Shown piece after piece: positions 9,802 through 22,217 of a stretch of DNA of 64,000 nt. The notes beneath the pieces were generated by a model. That model had not been told where the DNA came from, searched no databases, and was given only the letters and a program-made list of their open reading frames with translations. Within the stretch, counting starts at the first letter, position 1; each line of letters starts with the position of its first letter. The stretch covers positions 1 to 64,000 of the forward strand of contig PUQB01000458.1 of assembly GCA_003024785.1 (NCBI GenBank), written 5' to 3'. The DNA is from Selaginella tamariscina. Taxonomy: Eukaryota > Streptophyta > Lycopodiopsida > Selaginellales > Selaginellaceae. Both the position numbers and the translations under genes were made by a program.

Positions 9802-11301
9802 CTATATTTATCAAACCTTTTCTTAAGATTCAAAACAGCCTTTCGAATGGGATGCATAGAAGTCAGAGGGTGCTCGGGCTTGGGAACTGTCAAATCATCC
9901 CGGTCCTGTTCACTGCAGAAAAGTTTGCGTGCGTGTGCGTGTGCGTGCGCGTGTGTGTGAAGAAAACGTAAACATAGCTCGTATTACGAACCTTTGATTT
10001 GGCACAGTGTCTGTCTCCTGTTGTATGACATTCTCTGGCCTAAAATATATAAAACCTTAATTATGGTTCTTAAGCTTCTTCGTGGAAGTAATTATGTCTG
10101 TATATCATATGTACATTCTATTATGGAAAAATTTAGCCTAAGCATCAGTGTTACTCACATGGAAAAGAACAATATAAAATACACACGCACGCACGCACGC
10201 ACATTCTACACACTCACCTTTGTCTGTGAAGATCTTCAAATTCACCATTCCTGAACAACAAAAACAAATATAAGAAAAGCCAACAAGACAGCAAACTCCT
10301 GAATGTACTCACCTCGGCTTGAGAGGCCTTGCAGCAGACTCCGCATTCAAGAAACAGCTATCCATGTCCTGCCTTGAGCGAACCACATTCTCTCTAGATC
10401 TTTGCACACGTTCTTCTTCTTCCAAGCCCAGTCTTGACAGAAATGTCCCGGCTTCAAACCTTTGCCTCTCCAAATCCATAGCCGCTCTTGCATTCCTACG
10501 TGCATTCCAAGCTTCTGCAAGCGATCTAATCGTGCACCTGTCGGCTGACTTCTGTGCATCTCCGGCTTGAGTCGAACAACCTGGTGCGTTTCTTAATCTA
10601 CCTGCGCATAAGTCCTTATCTCCAGCCAATTGAATCCCATATATGTCGATTCTATCTCTGCACATTCTGCTACCTGCTTGAATCCCAGATATATACGGTT
10701 CCTCATCTGTTCTTGGAGCTATTCTTGACCTGTTTGAGGACATACCCAATTCTGCTCGTCCTCCTAGAGACATCCTTGACCTATTCGCATACAGTCCAGC
10801 AGCATTTCGGAGTGCACTTGCTTGAGTCACACAAATATCGGCTTCCCCGGACGATCCTGGCGCAGTTTTTGACATTCCAAATTCCGCAGCAGCTTGAGTC
10901 CCACATTTTGGCACATTTCTTGCGACAGTCCCCAAATCTGCTGAGTTACCTGCATCCGCTTCTGCACCCGATCTTGGTGCATTCCCGGCCGATCTTGGTA
11001 CAGTCCCTGTTGATCTTGGACAATCCATGTTCTGTCTTGGGGATTTTTGTGCATTTCTTGCATCTAGAACCGATCTAACTGCACAGATATCTTCTTCTTT
11101 TTCAGTACACTTTGTGCAAAAGCCGAGATGAGACGGACTGTCGACAAGACCTAGGACGGAGTCCGGATTCTTAAGGCCCATTATCCGGCACAGCTCGCCA
11201 CAGAAGTCCGCCATGGCCTTCGGCGACTCGAATGTGATCGGTGGGCACGCGAATTTTACCGGCACGGTGACGAGACCTTCTTGTTCTTTCGCCGCGGCCA
11301 T
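8099..11301 (-). CDS. SRA (YDG) domain protein without SET or RING, novel N-terminal region
   Basis: Seven exons in coding order: about 10313-11301 (ATG 11299-11301; an alternative in-frame ATG is at 11317-11319), 10218-10250, 9992-10039, 9817-9912, 9446-9698, 8741-9093, 8099-8170. Exons 5 and 6 encode the SRA domain: IPGVEVGDTF, MVGLHRHPMAGID, SAGYSDNEDKGDRVVYSGQG, HTPVRLIRG, a tail with YSYDGLYLV, and QPPL. SRA domains bind methylated or hemimethylated cytosine and in plants are found in SUVH histone methyltransferases and VIM/ORTH ubiquitin ligases. Here the protein stops 23 codons after the SRA, at HWET, with no SET, pre-SET, PHD or RING. Exon 1 encodes ~330 residues with a conserved-looking start (ITFESPKAMADFCGELC, GFCTKC) and then Arg/Ser/Ala-rich degenerate repeats that I do not recognise. 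One A seems missing in a five-A run before NSYKMHTP, near 8965. A shortened copy lies at 21.9-23.7 kb. Confidence 0.75.
9205..9440. repeat. Compound microsatellites in SRA intron 5
   Basis: A CT-rich tract with CCTC interruptions (9205-9315), a TA run, a GT run (to about 9352) and a pure AC run (9410-9440) take up most of the intron between exons 5 and 6. Confidence 0.9.
9739..9799. repeat. Compound microsatellite (GT)n(GA)n
   Basis: Lies just downstream, in the sense direction, of the exon 4 donor of the SRA gene. The equivalent tract in the second copy is at 22160-22215. Confidence 0.95.
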
Positions 11302-12175
11302 CCCTCCCGCCACTTGCATTTGAAACACTTTAAACCTAAACTGAATCATTTGTCACTTATCGTTACCTGTACGGTCGTTTGTCGTTGCCTGTACGGCTTT
11401 CCGCCACGTTATCTCCTTATGACAAAATTGTTACGATTGCATAATCTCAATATTTTTAAAATAATTATTGCAGATACTTAAAATAAAAATAATATTTATT
11501 ATCTAAAATTAACTAAACTTTATTTCCTTTATATTGTTCCATTGGTTTTTTGACCATTTCATAAAACAAATAAAGGTATATTTATAAAGAAAATTAGATA
11601 ATCTTATATATGTATTACTCCACATGACTGCCATGTTAAATTCCATTTAATAATTGTTTTAAATTCAATTTAATAATTATCTTAAATTTAAGAAGTTAAT
11701 GTGAATTAAGAATAATAATTGAGTTAAGGGTCAAGTTAATGATAATAAATAAGTTAAAGGTCAAGTTTAAGGATGTTAAAAATAATAATTATTTTAAAGT
11801 CTAATTTAATAATAAACTAATCAAAGTTAAAAATAATAATTAGGTTAAGGGTTATTAAATATAAATAAACTTAAGAAATTAATAATTCAGCTTAAGAGTA
11901 AACTCACTAGATTAAGGAAAGTTAATTAAGCCCATGCATAAAAGTTTGATGATAAACTAGCTAAGTTAGAAATAAATTTACCGAAGAATAACTGGTTAAA
12001 GATTATTAAATAATTAAGCTCATGCATAAGAGATTACACTAGGTTAAGGATTTAATTTAATAATAATTCATCAAGTTCATATTAAATTTACTATATTAAG
12101 GATAACAAATAGGTTAAAAATCCATTTTAAAGATGAGTTACCATTAAAGATCATTACCAATGATGAATATATGTA
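11302..12175. repeat. AT-rich upstream region with degenerate tandem units
   Basis: About 90 bp of SRA upstream sequence is followed by many imperfect copies of words such as AATAATTGAGTTAAGGGTCA and GTTAAGG(A/G)T spaced 30-70 bp apart. The units resemble those at 28.04-28.86 kb. No gene was seen. Confidence 0.55.
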
Positions 12176-15100
12176 TTAGTCTTATATAATAAGGTTTATT
12201 CACTTTGTTTGTGGAAGATGTCTATATGTCATGAATGTTCCATCAATGCCATCGTAAATTTTAATCTTAAACGCGTGTCATTGACACATAAAATCCTATC
12301 CTATGCAACGACCATCTTAAAAATCTATACCCACATAGCATTAAAGGGTTAACAACTATGTTAAGGGAATGTTAACAATTCAATTAAGGTCATTAAATAA
12401 TTAAATTTGACTTAAAAATAAATTTATCAAGTTAGAAGTTAAAATTAAGTTAAGGGTTTATTAATTAATAAATTATTATTAAATAATTAAGTTTGTCAAA
12501 GATGGTTATGTGTATTAGTAATTTTAGAAATTTAAGCATGTTAAAATGTTCTTTATATGTGTGTGTGTTACTTTGAAATTAAACTATTATTGATATATTT
12601 TCATTGATTATTAATTATTAAGCGTAATCCACATATTTTAAACATTCATATTAATGTTTTAAAGTATTATACATGTGCACTTATATGAATAATTTAAATA
12701 TAAGAACCACAAATAACATTAAAATAAATACACATAAACATGAAATAAAATTTTATATTTTTAGTATTATTTCTTAAATAAAGCTTAAGACTAAGTTAAA
12801 ATTTAAGTTATTTAATTAGGACATACCACAAAGACTTGTATAATTATTGTTTTAAAATAAAATTTATTACAAATTAAAAGTAAGCTATTCTAAGGAATAT
12901 CCTTTAAAAATATATTACATTAGTAATATTTTATTATTTAAATAAATTTAAATCTAAGAAAAAATTATCATTTATAAAAATATATTCTTAAGATATAATC
13001 ATGATTGATTAAGTCTTACCTTTGCTTAAATGTAAATTAAACATTCAAACTTGCAAATAATTCTCTTTTACAAAAACAATTTAAACTTGAAACTATTGTA
13101 TAAGGTTTATAAATATTAAAATGAATATTATCTTGTTAATAAAATAGTATATAAAATTATATTAAATAATATTATATATAATAACAAACAATGTGAATAT
13201 GAAACTTACCTTTGAGTTTTTAATCATTACATTATCACACTATACGATTAATTACTTTCATGTCATTATGTTATGATGTTATTATGTCATGTCACTTACT
13301 TATGCACTCATGTGTTTATACGAATATATTAATTACATAAATATATTATATAAATGAAAGGTATTCTAAGAGCTTTTGTATATATATATATATTTTAATT
13401 TAATGTAGATTTGCAATAAACACTAAAATTTTGTTGTTATTACATGTAGTAGTGTAGAGCTTATGAATCTTAGAAATGTTTTATAAATGTAAAGAGAATG
13501 TATACATATTTGTTAAATAAGAATTTCATTAATTATTTGGTTTTTTTATTATGACATAAATATGAAATATTATAAATAAGAAAATCTAAGAACAAAATTC
13601 AAATAATTTCAATTGTACTATGAGTACAAATAGGAATGGATAAGAAAATTGTTATAAAACCATATTATATAAGAGATATTTATTATCCTTGCATGGTCTT
13701 TTAATATTTAATATTCTTTACCTTAAGGGATATTTAATATAATAACATCTTGTAATAAATATTAGCTATATAAATAAAATTGTGTACAGTGATAAAAAGG
13801 CACTTAATTATGAATTTTATCTTTATATTATATTATTTTATTATAAATATATTTCTGATTTTATTATATAGTAATCTTGTATTTTATTTTTAACATTTTT
13901 TACTTAACACTACTTTATTAAATTTATAATAATATTCTTGACACATTTATATTTTGATGTTACAATATTATTTCTCATGATCAAACCATATTTACCTAGT
14001 ATTTTCATATTTATTTGTTTAATAATATTTACATATTTATAAGTTATTATTGATAGGGTAGTTTTAGTGTTCAAATTAATAATATTGTATATTAATATGT
14101 ATACACATGTATTTCTTTATTATTTTATTTCATTTGCATTTTGGATTTTCTATTAAATAAGTAAAAAAATAAAAAATAAACATTAAACATGTATAATTAT
14201 ATGTATATAGTCTTTTAAATTGTTTGTAATAATTTTTTTCCTTCAAGGAATCGTATATATTTATCAAACTTCATATTGTAGCTGATTTTAATGTTTTTTC
14301 TTTTTATATATAATTGCAAAGAATGCATTTAATACAATCTGTTAACATCTGCATACATATGGGATATAGGAGTCTTAACATTTACACATTAAACTCTTCA
14401 AATCTAATACACTTAAACAGTAAAACTTATACTTTAAATATATCTTTTTAAATACAAGCTCAAGAAAATGCACCCCTTGTATATAATTACTTCTTTATAC
14501 AAATAACATTTCATGGTTATTCATTAAAATAATAAATATTTAAGTGCACAGCCAGATTATTTACTTTGACTAAGTATACACTTGACATTCAAATATGTTA
14601 TATTCTAATGTCTAATACTTTATCATTTTTCATTCTATGGGTATTAATTTATAATTTAAAATTTTAATAATTATATTGGGCCAAGGATTTTCTTATTAAT
14701 ATAAAATTATAAAAAGATTTTTAAACAATTTAAATAATAAAAAAATATGTTATTAAAGTGAAAAATTTAGAGGTTACAAATGTTTTTTTTTTTTTTAAAG
14801 GGAGGCCTAGGCTAACTCAAATAATATAAGTTTAAATATATTTATATATTATTATATAAATTAATCAACTATATATGAAAATGTATGCAAGTTTGAGTAA
14901 CTACCACAGTGTGTATATATATGTGTGTGTGATTGAGAGAGAGAATTTCACATCCCTCTCTCTCATACAACATAATATTTAAATGGAAATAGATACACCG
15001 CAAACATACGTATGTAATGTTGCCTTTATATTGTGTTATATTTAACTCAAGATCAATGTCATCTTAAGCTGCTATAAAGAAGTGAAGCAAACTAATATTA

Positions 15101-15550
15101 AACCGGATGTGTGGTTAGTATGTATGGGCTTGAATGTTCTAATTACTGATTTATTTATTAGAAAATTCTAAAGGTAATATTATATCAAATTATACATAAC
15201 ATGGCCATGTGCTTATATGTTTATTTTATACCAATTCTTTTTTTTTTTTTATAGAATAGAACATGTATATGCATGATAATTGTATACTAAGGTGATCTCA
15301 CAATGGGGTGATTAGGTTAAACCTCCATCTTTAAGGTTCATTTAATAGCAAGTCGGGATTATATTGTAATCAAAATATAGTTGGTGTTTTATATCATGTA
15401 CATATGATTTTACACACAAAAACAAAGATAAATACAATATGCTATTTGCGAAATATAACTTAATGAGTATATCTAAACATTATAAATATTCAATATATTA
15501 AAGAATGCTTTTTAGGCATTACTTAAACCTTCACTTAAAAGCTTTTTCGA
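12176..15550. repeat. Segmental duplication, first copy (non-coding)
   Basis: AT-rich non-coding DNA that matches 28866-32605 in the same orientation and order. Examples are AGTCTTATATAA near 12177, ATTTAAGTGCACAGCCAGATT near 14540, ATGCAAGTTTGAGTAACTACCA near 14885, and GTGATCTCACAATGGGGTGAT near 15292. The match stops at about 15550, where the LTR element begins. No coding frame was seen in the whole stretch. Confidence 0.75.
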
Positions 15551-17165
15551 TGTTGTTGTAGTTTTTCCTCTTTACTTTGGACGTTACCTACTGTATTATG
15601 TTTACAAGCCTTAGATGTAGTGAGAAATAGCCCCGCTTAGTGCACTTAAGTGTTTAGGGTAGTCCGGCTAGCTTCCTTAGATATCGCAAGAAACTCTAAG
15701 CGAAGGTAGCACTTACCTTCTAGAAAACTCTTACCCTCATTTTCCGTGTCTTAGTAGGGTTAATGGTTGTTGATATGTTTAGAAATACCCTAGGTTTTGA
15801 CAGGTTAGGGTTTAAGGGTCGATGGATAACTCACCAAGTATATTCCCTTTGGGAATGAGATTCCGTGCAGCCCACTTAAGTAAACAGGAAAACGGGGGGG
15901 GGCTCTGTCACATAAATAAGGTAGTATGTAGAGTGAGGGTTTGGGTTCATGACTGAGCTCGTTACTCTTCTCCCGATGCAAGCTCTACTTGTGTCATCAA
16001 GGCACAACCCTCTGTTGTGCCGCCCTAATTTCCAGATGATAGGGGTACGTCCCACCTTGGGTAGCTTACCCTTAACGTTGGCGAATCCATGTCTGGAAGG
16101 TCTTGTCATATGCACGTTCCAGAGGTAGAGGTGAGGCTTGTCTCCACCTCCTCCTCCACGTCAAGCTAGGTGTAGCACTCATGGCCAAGCAAGACACATT
16201 CGTGTCCTTGTCCAACTGTGGGCGTGGGATCTTGTTTGACGGGTTCACATTACCAGTTCCTGAGGGTTCACTAAGGGGTTCTAGAGTTGCATTTAGGAGC
16301 CATGTTTGTGGCACTTGGTGCAACTCTTGATTAAGGGCTATAGCATGATAACCCACATCATGAAAGGTAGTGTCACATGAAAGGCTAGAAGTCACACGAT
16401 ACAACGCCTAAGGCACACCCTTTGGGGTCGTGTCATGGGTTTGTTGCCAAGGGGTTGGATACTCTAGTAAACATACATGCTTGTGTTCGCACTAGGGTCC
16501 TAAACCTTGAACATTTGCTCAGGAGAGGTTAGGTCTCGTAACTGGGTGTGCTTTGGCACACCTGGCTAGGGGTGTTCTCTTTAGGATCTAAGGGTTGAAC
16601 AACCTAAGCTCATTAGCAAAAGCCCTATCATGAGACACTCATAAGGTCATGTACTTAGGGTTATCCAAACCTAGCCTTAGGGAGTTTGTTTAAGTAGAAC
16701 ATTCGTATTCACGTACTCATGCCTTCACTAAGTACTAACCCTAGGTCTAGGGTATGACTTGACCACTTGAACCCTTAAGGGTTAGTTGTGGTTTAAGGTA
16801 CCCCTTGACACCCTAAAGGGGTTGTTCTCCCGAATGAGGGTGATTCCTCAAGGGGTAAGTGACGTTGCCTTAACTCTGTCACGAGGGCATGTGTGAAACA
16901 CATCTCCTTTGTGAGGTTAGGGCATGAGCCTGTCTAGGTCTACTGGGATAGGATCCTAAAGTCTCCTTGAGATATCCTCTAGGGTTCAGAGGATAGTGGG
17001 GCTTAGGATAGGACTCTAAGTCTTCTATTTAACTAGGTATTTGAGTTAAACTCTTAGGGTCATCTTGGAAGACTTAGCATTGCTCACACAGGGAATTGAC
17101 GCCGGAAGGCCACTTGGCAGCCACGTGTTACCACGTGATAGCCCTCCCGAGTTAAAACTCTAACA
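15551..17165 (+). mobile_element. Long terminal repeat of an LTR retroelement (fossil)
   Basis: The segment begins TGTTGTTGTAG exactly where the flanking duplication loses similarity. It is clearly GC-richer than its surroundings and ends ...TAACA directly before a primer-binding site. Its length is about 1.6 kb. Only one LTR is visible in the window, so age cannot be estimated from LTR divergence. An LTR of this length with an initiator-Met PBS is usual for Ty3/gypsy-type or large non-autonomous (LARD) plant elements. The element is a broken remnant. Confidence 0.65.
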
Positions 17166-17166
17166 A

Positions 17167-17180
17167 TTGGTATCGGAGCC
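17167..17180 (+). other. Primer-binding site (initiator Met tRNA type)
   Basis: TTGGTATCGGAGCC differs at one position from the usual plant element PBS complementary to the 3' end of initiator Met tRNA. It starts two bases after the LTR end, which sets the orientation of the element as plus. Confidence 0.75.
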
Positions 17181-20100
17181 ATTCTCTACGGTCAGTAGGA
17201 CTGCCTAAAAGTGTGGTGTGTTTTAGGGTTTAGTTAGTTCTAAATTCTTGAAGTATTTATCACTTTTGGCTATATCTGAATTTTGCGTGAAGAGTTGGTC
17301 CTGAGATCTATAACTCTTTAAAGTACACCTACTTCATAAATGAGTGTGGGTTATGGACTCGAATGTCAAAGGTAACACTTGGAAGTCAACTTCCAAGTTG
17401 TATGCCAGGTTATTTTACTTTGTGGTCCTCTTAGTTACTTTACTATATACTTCTATAAGACATGGCATGTTAGTTTGTTCTGGCTTATAAACTAAGTCTT
17501 GTGAAGTGGGTCTTGTGATATCCTAAGTCTACACATTATGGAATTTTATTTTTTTTCTTTAAAGGTGTTTGAATTTAGGATAACACATGATTTGGAAACA
17601 GGTAGTGTCCATTGAGTTTTAGTTAGGGCAAGATTCAAATATCAGGTTCAACAATAGTGTTCAAATGGGGAAAGGCTTATGATAAATGTGCATCTTTGAC
17701 TTTGGGAGAAGGGGCATATTCAAACATAAGAGGGAACACTACATTTTGACATAAAATGTAAAATAAGCTCTCATTATAGTGCATGTTTCCGAGAATGTAA
17801 CTCTAGAAGCAGACTATGGTGTTGAACTTGTAATACAATAGAATGTCGGATATTAACATATGATGAATATGTTAAGTAATTGGTTCGAAGATCCAATGTA
17901 ATTAAAGTATTGTCTGATGTTTGCAATATTTTGATGACACTAGTTACAAGTAACATTAAGTGAAATAGTTTACTAAATTCAAGTTACTAATTTGAACAAA
18001 GTACAACTTGAAACCTTAGTTGGTTGTAAGCGCGCAATTTGTATTCAAGTTAGCTAGCTCGACTAACTTTATTATGAAGTTATCTCATGTGGGATCATAA
18101 GAATGAAATAGAATAATAGATTTTGGCAGTAGACAAATTTAATGTTGCATCCCTATCAATGCAGCTTTTCATAAAGAATAATGCTAGAAACATACGTTTA
18201 CATTTTCAGTTTACTGAGTAATGAAGGACTTGTATAATGAAGGTGTTTGGCACACACTTGTGCATTTTCATTGTTAACTCTTTAATCTTGGAATTTGTAA
18301 CGTTATTTACAATGTGAGAATAAGCTTTGAACAAGGGTGATTGTTAAGAAGAACATGATTTGGGATTCTCCACTTTGTTTATTGACTAAGTAAGGAAACT
18401 TACTAAGTTTGATAACTTATGTTGAGAATTATTAATGAGCCAGTAACAATTGGATTTCATTGAAGGTTTAAGTGCATGTACCTCCTCAGAGAGTTGGTAT
18501 TCGATAAGAATCAGAAGTTAGTATTGTTTTTTAATAACAATTTCATTTTGAAGTTGAATATGATTATTCAAAAGACGGTTTTTGACTTTGCATCATAGTC
18601 GTTAATGTGGGAACTTAAAGAACTTATAAAATAAGTATTTTCAGTTCTTTGGAATATCAAAAAATAGAACTATTCTTGACTCAAGGTTTGATTGTATTCC
18701 TTGGGTTAGTTATCGGTTCTATAGCAAGGTTTGATGGTGTTCCTTGAGTTTGGTTCAATATCCTTGAAAGTAAAATATCCAGTAGTTAGATTAATTCGAA
18801 AAGATGGTTTCCCTTCTTGATGATTATAATACAATGTTCCTAACATATGGTTCAATATTCGGTACAAAATATGAGGTTTCTTATCACCTCATTCATTGAG
18901 ATATTCATATTTAAACTTTGAAAGTATTTATAATAGTCTTTTAAGATTGATTATGAATGACTTATTAAAGTATAATATGGTATTTCTTGAATAGTGAGTT
19001 TGGAGTGCTCAATATTAAGCTTGGTTATGATCACATGAGGTGGTCATAATCATGAAATATAAAGACTCAAGCAGATTTGAGTCTGACACCTTGGTAACGC
19101 AGTACGTTAGTGTAATAACTTGAAATGTGTTTTAAGTTAGTTGAGAAATGAGAAGTTTCTCAATACATTGCTTGAGAAGTAATGTGGTACTCTGATAATT
19201 ACTAGATGTCTAAGAATGAATAGTATATCTTAGTTCGATGTACTGAACTAAATATCTTATTCATGTTTGGGGAGATCTGCTAAATTATGAGACATAATTA
19301 AAACATGAAGTTAGTATGACATTTTAGTGTTATGATAACATTTATGTGAAAGTTGCTATCTTACTAAATCAGTTAGATGAACCAGACACTAGTTCATATT
19401 CCTCTTAGTCTCTGAACAAGTTCCTTAGAATACTGTCATAACATTATATTTTCATCTCAAAACTGAAGTTCGGTTCATGTAAACTAAAACCATGTCTTTA
19501 TTATAGTTGTAACATTTCGATAAATTGATATGTTTATAAGTTTATATCCACTAGTATAACAACTAGTTGATAAGTTTAGGATTTGAACGTTAAAACGATC
19601 ATTATCTATTCGAGAGTATCAATATCAAAATTGTAACTATTTATAAAATAAGGATTAGTTTAAAAAGATGTTTATCAAAACACTAATTGCTCCAATTAGT
19701 GAAAATGCTATACTTCGGTATAGTGTTGAAAAACATTTACATAATCAGTTTGAGAGCTAGACATGAATATAATGTTATGAAGGCGTGCAATATTCTGAGT
19801 TCAGGGAGACTCTTATCATGGAAACTAAGTTTTGAAATTCGGTATTTTTAAACTTAATAAGATAAAGAGTTAGGAAGTATTAAACAACATCTAATATGAT
19901 GTGCTCTTTAAGGAATGAGTACAATGAGAGTGACAATTAAGAGTCGTGTTATTTAAAGGTTGTCGATTGAAGCATTAGAGATGGGTTGAATTTCTTGGTT
20001 TCCACATTAGTTTATAAGAAAGGTATGTTAGCTTATCTGGTCCTTAAATTGGTTGGTGTTATGAAAGAGTACAAGCTAGGTTGTGAAAGACGAATGGTAG

Positions 20101-20700
20101 AGCTATCACACTTGGTTGTAAATTTGACTAAATTTGATTCATATCAGTAATAAATTATGTTAATGACACACCAAGTGGATGGCATTTGGTAGGTTGGCAT
20201 GACCTTGTTGTATACATGTGTACAGTCATGCGCCTATGTGATCGCCTCTAGCCAGATTAACATGTTTACAAAGAATAGGGTTTCGGAAATAGTACTCTAG
20301 TATCGGAAAAGAGCTTGATTCGATAAAGTCCATACCTAGTCTGACATAATTATAAAGGTATAGTAACAACCCTTATGTAAAAGGGTAATGAAAAACATTG
20401 AGGGATGCAGAAATGTGAAGTTATAATATTGTAATATATGGAAATGTGGAACCATTGGGAAATCAAAAAATGAGAAGGCGTTTGGTTAAACACTTGAGAT
20501 GGACGTCAAAGTGCTTGTTGTGTGCTAAGATAACAAAGTCGTCAACAGCATTTGATATTAAGGAATAAAGCAAGCCTTTATTTCTTGTTAACCAAGGGGT
20601 TGGCAACAACACTAACTAGAGGCTTCCAATATAAATTTTAATTAAGTAAAGAAATTAACCATTGTGTTGTGTGCATTGGGTGACAGACTTTGCAGACGTA
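17181..20700 (+). mobile_element. Probable internal region of the LTR element, no recognisable genes
   Basis: About 3.5 kb downstream of the PBS without a frame over ~60 codons and without recognisable gag, protease, reverse transcriptase or integrase. It is either heavily decayed or the non-coding interior of a non-autonomous (LARD-like) element. A second LTR was not found. Confidence 0.45.
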
Positions 20701-21130
20701 GTAACAAGTAGTATTGTGGATTTCATTATAGTAAAAATACAGACATAGAAAATAAGAAATGATTAGGAAACAAAAGAATATATTATATTCATACAAAGGT
20801 GCATAATACAAAAGTTAGTATCCCTTTTAAATTTGATTTCTGTTTATTTATACCCTTACTTCTAATACAGTACTTGCACTTATAATTACTTCTTCTCTAA
20901 TCTTTATTCAGTTAATTATGTAACTCCTTTGTTATCACTATGATAACTACTCATTTATGCTTACTATGTTAGTAATCTCATACCCATATTCCATCACTCT
21001 TATCATATTAGGGTAATAACTCATAATTTGGTATTCTTGGTTTACTCTGTTATTTTTGCATATATATATTATTCCCGTTATAAATTCTAAAGAAAGATTC
21101 CTAAAAACTCCTATGGTGGTTAAATACACT
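20701..21130. repeat. Segment repeated at 34.8-35.2 kb
   Basis: The segment shares ordered words with 34800-35235: AATACAAAAGTTAGTATCCCTT against ATAATAATCAGTATTCATGG, TATACCCTTA, CAGTTAATTATGTAACT against CAATTAATTACATAACT, and TATAACTACTC. It is AT-rich, non-coding and degenerate. Confidence 0.6.
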
Positions 21131-21139
21131 TTAAAAAAC

Positions 21140-21621
21140 TAAAACTGTTTCATCGGCCTATGCAACCTTAGGACGGTCAACAGTAATCCAGTCAACAATA
21201 AAAGCCTTCAGTTTTTGGTTGACTTCCCGAAGCTTCCGTACTTCCTCAAGCTCCTTTGGTGTCATCATGGTCGTTGGTTTAAGACTCTTCAACTTAGCAA
21301 CCATATAGCAGATTTGCTCCCCTTATTTTTTAAGCTGCTCCCCTTGAGCTTGAACCATTTCCGTGAGTTGGTCATGCTGCTGTCGGATTAGCTTGTTTAA
21401 TGCAATATATTGCTCTTGGAACTGCCTTGCGACTCCCTCCTTAGCACGTTGTGTGTCTCCTGACGAATCAGGGCTTCTACCACATTTCTAAGGTGAAGTA
21501 ACTGACCTCTCGTGCTTCCTTGGACGGGTAGTTCCTGACTCGGTGGTTCTCCTACACCTAATCCTGGGGACCCAGCTTGGTCTCTCCCTCGTTTTGTGCC
21601 CCTGGACACCTCTCGTTCCAA
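21140..21621 (-). other. Coding-looking fragment, possibly retroelement-derived
   Basis: A GC-richer minus-strand stretch of about 0.45 kb reads as a hydrophilic, Arg/Gln/Glu-rich polypeptide beginning at ATG 21619-21621 with a basic RGTKRGRDQAGSPG start. Its composition recalls the N-terminal region of plant retroelement gag proteins, but nothing diagnostic is present. It is broken. It abuts the truncated SRA copy. Confidence 0.3.
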
Positions 21622-21876
21622 CTAAGTACAATTTATTATAGATTACTTAATTAAACCCCACGGGGTGTGTGTGTGTGCGCACGTGTGTTGTGTGAATATA
21701 TATATATATATATACACATCAGACTAATATATTGTCATTACGAATATATATACATAATATACTTGATTACGACTTATGTATCTAACCCTTCGAGCTTACA
21801 CCTGCGGGTATACGTGTGTGTGTCTGTGTGTTCATGTGTGGTTGCATTATAAAAGGATATAGACACACACACACAC

Positions 21877-22160
21877 CTGAGTGGATTCAAGTTGGTTGCA
21901 GTCTCGTACATTAATCCCAGCCATTGGATGACGGTGAAGGCCAACCATGCCATTTCCGCGCGGTTTATAAAAGTATCTCCTACTTCTACACCGGGAATAT
22001 TTCCAATCAGCGTCTGGAGCTTCTCCTGGTTAATAAAACGCCCTTCCTTCTCATATCTTATCATAACTTGCCAATCGGGCCTTCGTGTACTCCCACCTCT
22101 GGCCTCTCTCACAGGTAGCTGTGAACGTAAGAGAGTAATATTTTCTATAACATTAAATAC

Positions 22161-22217
<57 letters not shown>

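Noticed and set aside
10554-11078. 174-codon plus-strand frame antisense to SRA exon 1 (and its counterpart at 22975-23487)
   Set aside because: The minus-strand frame there is longer, joins to spliced SRA exons and is kept in both copies; the antisense frame follows from its codon composition.
15876-16404. Frames of 79 and 110 codons within the LTR
   Set aside because: They lie inside the LTR, overlap each other on the same strand in different frames and show no protein family; chance frames in GC-richer DNA.
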